A DNA stretch of 64,000 bases from an uncultured Eubacteriales bacterium (GTDB lineage Bacteria; Bacillota; Clostridia; Oscillospirales; CAG-272), in assembly GCA_905201895.1 (NCBI GenBank), contig CAJKPX010000006.1:8676-72675 (forward strand), read 5' to 3'. The translations under genes were made by a program, and so were the position numbers. Under the pieces are notes generated by a model. The model made no database searches and was not told where the DNA came from. It worked only from the letters and a program-made list of their open reading frames with translations. Below are positions 59,220-64,000 of the stretch, piece after piece; the first letter of the stretch is position 1; each line of letters begins with the position of its first letter.

Positions 59220-60004
59220 ACGTCCTCCCCCTTGCCCACCAGCAGATTGGGGATAATCGGGCGCGAGAGCCAATGCGACTGCGAGGCATTGACGCATTGC
59301 AGAAAGGACGCTCGCACGAATTTCACGCGCTCCTTGACCTCCCCCTCGGCTTCAACCTTGATATAGAGCCCCTCCATCGTGCGGGAGGGATCGGTTTCGC
59401 GGCATTGGCGGTCGGGATCGAGCCCCAGGCGCTCGGCAGAGGCACGCAACGCCTCGATATGCCGCTCCGTGATGTAGAGAGAGTTGCCAAGCAGAGACAG
59501 AACCTGCTCCCTGCTGCGAAAAACACCCTCGCCGAGAATCGGAACCGACGAGATGATCTGCATCGGCTCGGTGATCGCGCGGCGCGATGCCGTGTCGAGA
59601 AAGCGATCGGTCTCGCGATCGTAAATATCAAATTCCATGAAATAGTCGGGGAGCGCATCGTAGAATACCGTGTGCTTGGCATACATCCACTCGCCGTACA
59701 TGATATAGCGGCTTCCGAGCGCATCGTAGAGGGTCGCGCGGTTGGCATTTGCCCATTGCTTCATCAGGTTGTAGTGCCTCTCTCTGCCGCCACCAATCAG
59801 ATAATGCCCTCGGCTTTGGAGCAGAAGATTGCCCTCCCCGTCGAAGGAGACCGCGGAATTGGCGCCGTCGATCTTTTCCTCCACCACGATATGCTTTCTC
59901 AAAATCGCTTCAAACGGAACCTGACTCAGGTCCTCGTCCCCCGCCTGAAGCCTCGAGCCGCAAAGATGCGGCGTGCGGGGATATTTTATCATTCTGTAAT
60001 CCAT
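59216..60004 (-). CDS. RNA ligase (covalent nucleotidyltransferase superfamily)
   Basis: A 262-residue ATP-dependent ligase-fold protein. Motif I is HIVVEEKIDGANSAVSFD with the AMP-accepting Lys 44, then LLQSRGHYL, the motif III area YGEWMYAKHTVFYDAL, motif IV MEGLYIKVE (211-218) and motif V RVKFVR. These place it with RNA rather than NAD+ DNA ligases. It should seal 3'-OH/5'-phosphate RNA ends produced by the HD-Pnk gene that overlaps its 3' end. AGGAG seven bases before ATG 60004 sets the start. The preceding ~200 bases (60011-60210) hold no convincing gene apart from a weak 66-codon frame. Confidence 0.87.
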   Translation of the reverse strand: MDYRMIKYPRTPHLCGSRLQAGDEDLSQVPFEAILRKHIVVEEKIDGANSAVSFDGEGNLLLQSRGHYLIGGGRERHYNLMKQWANANRATLYDALGSRYIMYGEWMYAKHTVFYDALPDYFMEFDIYDRETDRFLDTASRRAITEPMQIISSVPILGEGVFRSREQVLSLLGNSLYITERHIEALRASAERLGLDPDRQCRETDPSRTMEGLYIKVEAEGEVKERVKFVRASFLQCVNASQSHWLSRPIIPNLLVGKGEDV

Positions 60005-60210
60005 TTTCAATCTCCTAAACCTGCGATCATCAAAAGGTGTCCCTGAACGGCATCAAAGGAGAGCCGTGACTTGCAACAATAGCAAGCAATTGATAATACC
60101 GTGAGTCCATCCGCTCCGCCTCCCCCTGTTCCGTTCAAGTATTCTTTCTGAAAGCCCGTTGAGCTCAACTTTTCTGTTCCTATTGTTTTTGCCGTGTTGA
60201 TCGACATTGA

Positions 60211-60804
60211 TCAAAGATAATCGACCAGCGCAACGAAGCGCTCGGACTGACCCGTGAAGCAATGATCTGCATCCTCTATGCGCAGAATCCGACATGCAGG
60301 CAGGTGCTTATTCTCCAAAAATCGGAGATAAGGGCAGGAGGGATCACGCATGCCGTAAACAAGGGTCTTTTTAATTTGATCCATCCCCTCCAGCAGCGCT
60401 GCCGTTCGATGGTAATTGACCATCAGAGGCATATTGATGCAAAGGATCGCCCTCGTTTGGGACATCCGATCCGCCAAAAAGAGATTTTGATAGGCGCCGT
60501 TGGAGCTACCGATCAGCGAAAGCGAAAAACCGACAAGCCCGCTTTGGGAAGCATATCGCTCGATCACGCGCCGATCCGCCTCATAGGTGACGCAATCGGC
60601 AGGATTGGGCGAACAGATCACGCTACATCCGCGAGCAAGCGAAAGCCGACGCGCCATTCTGACGTATTTATCATCCTCGCCACGCGCCGTCCCCCCTCTA
60701 CCGCTCTTGATCAGAACGATCTCCGCATTGCCGAGCACAATGCCGTATTCCGACACGATGCCGTTCGGCAGCTTCTCCTGTACCGTGCGGTCAAAATTTA
60801 GCAT
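60211..60804 (-). CDS. Alpha/beta-hydrolase-like protein
   Basis: A 197-residue cytosolic protein of the alpha/beta hydrolase fold: VLIKSGRGGTARGEDDKYVRMARRL, then the nucleophile elbow LIGSSNGAYQ (Gly-x-Ser-x-Gly variant with Ser), KTLVYGMRDPSCPYL with an acid residue, and RIEDADHCFTGQ with the His. The substrate is unknown. It lies 22 bases after the small predicted regulator and before the RNA ligase in one minus-strand run, so it is likely part of the same unit. The start ATG 60804 lacks a strong ribosome site. Confidence 0.77.
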   Translation of the reverse strand: MLNFDRTVQEKLPNGIVSEYGIVLGNAEIVLIKSGRGGTARGEDDKYVRMARRLSLARGCSVICSPNPADCVTYEADRRVIERYASQSGLVGFSLSLIGSSNGAYQNLFLADRMSQTRAILCINMPLMVNYHRTAALLEGMDQIKKTLVYGMRDPSCPYLRFLENKHLPACRILRIEDADHCFTGQSERFVALVDYL

Positions 60805-60826
60805 GACATTCTCTCCGCCCCATTCT

Positions 60827-61192
60827 TCATTCTTTTTCTTCCGTCATGCTTTTACATACGTTGTATTGGATTTCGTACGTTGACGAAAATCCGCTTGCCG
60901 TTTCGTGCAGAATAACGTCCCCGGGCTCCATGCTCTGCTTCATCGCATTGCATACGGCAGGCATACGGCTTTTGAGTCCCATCGCCTTGTGAATATCGTT
61001 CGCTCGTAAATTGAGACAGGAAAGCCCGCGCTCCTGCGCCAGATGCTTTTGCTCCAGAATATATCGCTTGATTTCAACCGTTCCCGCCTGCTTTTTGACG
61101 TTCGCATTGCGATCTCCGGAGAGCTGCGCAACCCGCTCCTCCAGAGTTTTGACACGGACGAGCAAATCGAGAATTATTTTTTCATATTCCAT
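60827..61192 (-). CDS. Small protein with coiled coil and winged-helix-like C-terminal domain
   Basis: A 121-residue soluble protein. Residues 1-40 form a probable coiled coil (ILDLLVRVKTLEERVAQL). The rest (EIKRYILEQKHLAQERG, LNLRANDIHKAMGLKSRMPAVCNAMKQ, GDVILHETASGFSSTYEI) looks like a winged helix followed by a beta wing, a form seen in small Clostridia proteins and attached to some restriction enzymes. It may regulate the operon or bind nucleic acid. AAAGGAGG seven bases before ATG 61192. It is the first gene after the consensus promoter at 61215-61243 and so leads the RNA-repair unit. Confidence 0.6.
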   Translation of the reverse strand: MEYEKIILDLLVRVKTLEERVAQLSGDRNANVKKQAGTVEIKRYILEQKHLAQERGLSCLNLRANDIHKAMGLKSRMPAVCNAMKQSMEPGDVILHETASGFSSTYEIQYNVCKSMTEEKE

Positions 61193-61214
61193 CCCCACGC
61201 CTCCTTTTTCTTTG

Positions 61215-61243
61215 ATTATACCACAAACCAAGAGAGTTGTCAA
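61215..61243 (-). promoter_or_regulatory. Consensus sigma-A promoter of the RNA-repair unit
   Basis: Minus strand TTGACA (61238-61243), 17 bases, TATAAT (61215-61220), with TG-G before the -10. Confidence 0.92.
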
Positions 61244-61274
61244 TAGTTTTTTGATAGTTACTTATAGTTTTTTC

Positions 61275-61314
61275 AAAAAAACTCAAAAAGCGTCACCCGT
61301 TTGCGGATGACGCT
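61275..61314 (-). terminator. Terminator of the TIR-domain gene
   Basis: AGCGTCACCCG (61289-61299) pairs with CGGATGACGCT (61304-61314) with one mismatch; on the minus strand TTTTTGAGTTTTTTT follows. Confidence 0.85.
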
Positions 61315-61331
61315 CTTGATTGACTTTGCGA

Positions 61332-62237
61332 TCAATGAGATAGCTTCCCTTCCAGATAATCTCTGATCTGGGTGCTCCATCCCATCTCGCCAACCACGTC
61401 CGGGTCCTCCTGCTCCGAGCAGGAGAGCGACGCCACACTGTTGACGTATTGGTAATCCACGAGCTTGACGGTCGGGTCTCCGTGGCGTGGGATGCGCAGA
61501 ATCAGGATCAGAAGCACGTCAACGTCGGGACCGCACAGCGGATATTCGAGAAAAAAGGACCCAAGCACGTTGATCTGATAGGAGCCCCTGATCTTTCCAG
61601 GAAAGAAATAATCCTTTATGGAATCAACCGAGGAGATGCGATAGGACGCTTCATAGGCGCCGAGTCTGCCCAACTTGAACAGTTCGAGCTCCTGTCCCTC
61701 GGAATCGCGACAAATGACCGTTGCAGCATCCTTTTCCCGCGTTTCCTGCCGCTCCACGTCCTGCGTTTTGAGATAAAAGGAATATCCCAGGTCCTGCAAA
61801 AACGGCATGTTGGTCATAGAAAAAACAGAGTTTGGGAGAAGCGACGAGATGATGTTTACACACTTGTTGACGTCCACCTCGTCGGAAACGTCCAAAAACT
61901 GAACCGTGCCAAGCATCATTTCAAGCCCAGCCGGAAGCGTGGTTTTGCTCAGGATCACGGGGATGATGCTTTTATCCTTGGTGAGCGCATAGTTGATCTC
62001 CGACATAACGTACTTGGACTTGATCGAATCCGGAGATATCAAAACGATAAACTGCGAGCAATTCAGCAAATGCTCCGCGATGCTATCGTTCCATGACTCG
62101 CCCGGGGTGAGCCCCTCATCATACCACACGCGACACATCTTTTGCTTCAATGCGGCTATGATCGGAAAAACGCGATCGGAATCACGGTGAGAATAAGAAA
62201 CAAACACATAGGGATCCTTTCCCTCATAAGCGATCAT
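61332..62237 (-). CDS. TIR-domain protein
   Basis: A 301-residue cytosolic protein. The TIR domain (about 8-140) shows YVFVSYSHRDSDRVFPIIAALK, RVWYDEGLTPGESWNDSIAEHLLNCSQFIVLISPDSI and YVMSEINYALTKDKSIIPVIL. The C-terminal ~150 residues (YEASYRISSVDSIKDYF, GSYQINVLGSFFLEYPL) are not recognised. Bacterial TIR proteins often cleave NAD+ in anti-phage defence or act as adaptors; whether this one has the catalytic Glu cannot be decided by eye. It is a single-gene unit with its own promoter and terminator, just upstream of the RNA-repair operon and next to a tRNA with an integrase. Confidence 0.85.
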   Translation of the reverse strand: MIAYEGKDPYVFVSYSHRDSDRVFPIIAALKQKMCRVWYDEGLTPGESWNDSIAEHLLNCSQFIVLISPDSIKSKYVMSEINYALTKDKSIIPVILSKTTLPAGLEMMLGTVQFLDVSDEVDVNKCVNIISSLLPNSVFSMTNMPFLQDLGYSFYLKTQDVERQETREKDAATVICRDSEGQELELFKLGRLGAYEASYRISSVDSIKDYFFPGKIRGSYQINVLGSFFLEYPLCGPDVDVLLILILRIPRHGDPTVKLVDYQYVNSVASLSCSEQEDPDVVGEMGWSTQIRDYLEGKLSH

Positions 62238-62369
62238 ATCTGTATCGGCACCTCTCTTTCATACAAGGGATTGCACACAGGTGGGCTTTTTTCGGGTAAG
62301 CTCCAACGGTATACGCCCGGACGGCATCTGCGACAATCCTTTTTCAACTGTCTTTTCTCATATGACGTC

Positions 62370-62398
62370 ATTATATCACAGTACCACGAAAAAGTCAA
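62370..62398 (-). promoter_or_regulatory. Sigma-A promoter of the TIR gene
   Basis: Minus strand TTGACT (62393-62398), 17 bases, TATAAT (62370-62375). The leader to the start at 62237 is ~125 bases. Confidence 0.85.
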
Positions 62399-62467
62399 GA
62401 AATGATACGCGGCTCGCGACAATCTTCAAATAAAAAGAAAAAAACAAAAATATTTTTTCAAAAATGC

Positions 62468-62496
62468 TTGACAAAGCGACCAAAATGTGATATCAT
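62468..62496 (+). promoter_or_regulatory. Sigma-A promoter of the tRNA-Ser gene
   Basis: TTGACA (62468-62473), 17 bases, TATCAT (62491-62496), 15 bases before the mature tRNA. Confidence 0.8.
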
Positions 62497-62510
62497 ATAT
62501 GGGTCGGCAT

Positions 62511-62602
62511 GGAGAGATGGCTGAGCTGGTCTAAGGCGCACGACTGGAAATCGTGTGTGCGGTAATCCCGTACCGAGAGTTCGAATCTCTCTCTCTCCGC
62601 CA
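62511..62602 (+). tRNA. tRNA-Ser (anticodon GGA)
   Basis: A 92-base class II tRNA with a 7-base acceptor stem (GGAGAGA with TCTCTCC), anticodon loop CTGGAAA giving GGA, a long variable arm typical of serine tRNAs, the T loop TTCGAAT, discriminator G and an encoded CCA at 62600-62602. It has its own promoter and terminator. A tyrosine recombinase gene ends 38 bases after it, so its 3' end is the probable attachment site of the element to the right. Confidence 0.96.
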
Positions 62603-62610
62603 CAACAGAA

Positions 62611-62637
62611 AAACCTCGGATTTTCCGAGGTTTTTTT
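62611..62637. terminator. Terminator between tRNA-Ser and the integrase gene
   Basis: AAACCTCGGA pairs with TCCGAGGTTT around a short loop; a run of seven T follows on the plus strand and AAAA lies on the other side, so it can serve both. Confidence 0.9.
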
Positions 62638-62640
62638 GTG

Positions 62641-63507
62641 TTATTTTTGCGGCAAAAGATCAAGGCAGGACCTCTGCACTTGCACGTCCGGATGCGCATA
62701 AATGTCAAGTGTAACCTTCACGCTGGAATGCCCAAGAACCGTCGAAAGCGTCTTGACGTCAACACCCTTCCGGTACATATACGTTGCATATGAATGCCGA
62801 AGATCGTGAAAGCGCATATGCGGAAACTCATGATCATCCAGGAAACGCAGAAATCCCTTATTAAGCTGGGCCGGTGTAATCGGGACAGCATACCCCGATC
62901 GAATCCGACGAAGCACAGCGACATCCTCGGGAAGCAGAAGGATAAAGCGATTGGAATACTTTGTCTTACACGCCGTGACACACTCCCTTCCCGACTCCAC
63001 AGAGCGCGTCCGCTGGATATGCAAGACGCCTTCCTTGGCGTCAAGATCAGTTTTCGGGACAATCCCCAGAATCTCACCACGCCGCAGGCCATACCGCAGC
63101 GCCAGCTTGACGGCAAGCTCCACGGGTGTCTTCTCGTCGGCGTTCTCCAGGAACGTTGAAAAGAGATCGTCATCGAGAATTGTATAAGCGCAGCTCTCCA
63201 CGCGAGGAAGGTCGAAGCAGTCATATATATTGCTTTGCAAATACCCGCATTTGCGAGCATAATTCAAGGACTTACGAAGTGTTGCGTGAACATAGACGAT
63301 CGACTTATTGGCAAGCATCTTCTCCTCACGCAGAAGATCAGTCAGTTCATCCAGATCATCGAGGGAAATCTCCGTGATCTGCTTGTTCCCGAGGACCGGG
63401 AGAATATGTAGATTGAAGTTGGTACGGTACCCGCGATACGTCGACGGGCGAAGACGGGGGGCTGCATATCTTTTCATAAATTCATGCGATAAATCTTTAA
63501 CGGTCAT
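62641..63507 (-). CDS. Tyrosine recombinase/phage-type integrase
   Basis: A 288-residue site-specific recombinase. The N-terminal core-binding (SAM-like) domain covers about 5-100 (LRPSTYRGYRTNFNLHILPVLG). The catalytic domain has the full set: Arg in YGLRRGEILG (142-143), the Lys-containing beta-turn (TKYSNRF), HDLRH (234-238), LGHSS with His 260, and Tyr 270 in TLDIYAH. It would integrate and excise the element at tRNA-Ser. It lacks the N-terminal AP2-like arm of many Tn916-type integrases and is short. GAAAGGAATCTAAA before ATG 63507. Confidence 0.93.
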   Translation of the reverse strand: MTVKDLSHEFMKRYAAPRLRPSTYRGYRTNFNLHILPVLGNKQITEISLDDLDELTDLLREEKMLANKSIVYVHATLRKSLNYARKCGYLQSNIYDCFDLPRVESCAYTILDDDLFSTFLENADEKTPVELAVKLALRYGLRRGEILGIVPKTDLDAKEGVLHIQRTRSVESGRECVTACKTKYSNRFILLLPEDVAVLRRIRSGYAVPITPAQLNKGFLRFLDDHEFPHMRFHDLRHSYATYMYRKGVDVKTLSTVLGHSSVKVTLDIYAHPDVQVQRSCLDLLPQK

Positions 63508-64000
63508 TTTAGATTCCTTTCTTTTGTGTTACTTTTAAGTGCGAGCAATATCAAACCTTCAAAAAAAGGGAGAAAGCGGCGAGCGAGACCCTGCGGGGTC
63601 TCGGTGCCGATGAACCATCATGCATGTGATCATAACCACTCATGGCGAAAAAAAATCGTTATTGAAACAACGTCGAACGGCACGCACCTGCCGCAAGAGG
63701 TCACCAAGAGGCGGTCGAGGAGGCGCTCGCTCCAAAGAACAAGCGCAAGTGTTACAAGGACACCCGTTCAACGTGTCCCGGGGGGAGAGGATCATGTGCT
63801 CATTCGGACGCGTTTTTATACCGAAGGGCAAAGGACACGCCCTTCGGTGAGCGCGTCCGGCACATCTTCAAGGAAGCAAACCGTGCGCGGTTTGCGTTTT
63901 TTTCGGGATCGGCAAAGAAAAGGAAGAAAAGAGCTTGATTGAGGAGAGAATCGGTTGGCAAAAGTGTTACGCAATTTCTTGTTCTGAACGAGCCGCGCCG
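63508..64000. other. Element interior with hairpins and no supported gene
   Basis: Open frames occur here on the plus strand (for example 63526-63942), but they are very basic, overlap one another in different frames, and lack convincing ribosome sites, so none is called. The stretch holds three good stems: CGAGACCC/GGGTCTCG (63584-63603), ACCGAAGGGC/GCCCTTCGGT (63820-63848), and a terminator at 63876-63904. A non-coding transcript on the plus strand or a frameshifted gene are both possible. Confidence 0.4.
63876..63904 (+). terminator. Rho-independent terminator inside the element
   Basis: GCAAACC (63876-63882) pairs with GGTTTGC (63889-63895), then GTTTTTTTC. It shows that something is transcribed rightward between about 63510 and 63875. 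Confidence 0.75.

Larger units (their letters stand above)
62603..64000. mobile_element. Left end of a probable tRNA-Ser-integrated element (continues past the window)
   Basis: A tyrosine recombinase lies immediately downstream of an intact tRNA-Ser and reads toward it, the standard arrangement of genomic islands, ICEs and prophages that recombine into a tRNA 3' end. The left attachment core would be within the last ~25 bases of the tRNA (T loop to CCA). The right attachment copy and cargo would be outside the window, so the type of element cannot be told. Confidence 0.65.

Noticed and set aside
60007..60207. A 66-codon minus-strand frame between the alpha/beta hydrolase and RNA ligase genes.
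   Set aside because: It starts 3 bases after the previous stop without a Shine-Dalgarno sequence and shows no motif; it remains possible but is not called.
63526..63942. A 138-codon plus-strand frame inside the element.
   Set aside because: It is very basic, overlaps other frames of equal quality, spans strong hairpins and a terminator, and has no convincing ribosome site.
1..64000. Riboswitches (TPP, FMN, cobalamin, T-box and similar) in the leaders.
   Set aside because: None of the conserved cores I know was found in the long leaders examined (797, 1255, 20958-21576, 21403-21580); only gene-specific stems were seen.

Overview
The window looks like chromosomal DNA of an endospore-forming member of the Clostridia, probably an uncultured gut lineage. 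The evidence is SpoIIE, an alpha/beta small acid-soluble spore protein, Firmicutes-type sigma-A promoters (TTGACA, 17 bases, TATAAT), strong AGGAGG-type ribosome sites, many D,D-carboxypeptidases and lipoproteins with Thr/Glu-rich linkers, and roughly balanced GC. Genus cannot be read from the sequence. Most ordinary genes are housekeeping: rpsO-pnp (0.8-3.5 kb), rpsF-ssb-rpsR (33.3-34.6 kb), a ROK glucokinase, a HAD phosphatase, a cytidylate-kinase-like protein, a MATE exporter and a PTS-IIC-like permease.

Region by region. 0-9.9 kb: end of a FakA/YloV-type protein, rpsO-pnp with structured leaders, two VanY-type carboxypeptidases (one with its metal site destroyed), a methyltransferase fused to an unrelated N-terminus, an SGNH hydrolase, a DUF6062 protein whose 3' end looks frameshifted, a HAD hydrolase and glucokinase. 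9.98-11.0 kb: an AT-richer cargo gene and a palindromic repeat block lying between inverted copies of a ~38-base sequence, a likely non-autonomous insertion. 11-23.4 kb: a secreted-protein locus of two parallel beta-helix-type proteins, two extracellular metallo-beta-lactamase-fold (MBL) proteins (one lacking its 5' end), a lone solute-binding lipoprotein, a 44-residue peptide, and divergently a cytosolic MBL protein with an AraC regulator. 23.4-42.8 kb: metabolism, sporulation (spoIIE), SLOG, SDR, ComEC-like MBL, ribosomal genes, transport, and a CPBP protease with a GH78 rhamnosidase. 42.8-50.5 kb: a candidate structured RNA beside a spore-protein gene, a second short peptide of the same type, a 1447-residue secreted phosphoesterase/acetylesterase, an AraC regulator and a CE2-like esterase lipoprotein.

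50.5-62.3 kb is the most unusual part. Two head-to-tail transcription units on the minus strand carry, first, a small predicted regulator, an alpha/beta hydrolase, an RNA ligase, an HD-domain/P-loop polynucleotide kinase (HD-Pnk type), a Dabb protein and a TerY-like vWA protein; and second, two more vWA paralogues, a Ser/Thr kinase with three C-terminal PWP-H repeats, a PP2C-like phosphatase with a long coiled coil, and a zincin-like protein. This joins RNA end-healing and sealing to a vWA-kinase-phosphatase triad of the kind known from Ter stress systems. A TIR-domain protein lies just upstream. At 62.5 kb a tRNA-Ser(GGA) is followed by a tyrosine recombinase pointing at it, so the right edge of the window is probably the start of an integrated element.

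Limits: no database or folding program was used. Family names come from recognised motifs. Promoters, terminators and RNA structures were read by eye.
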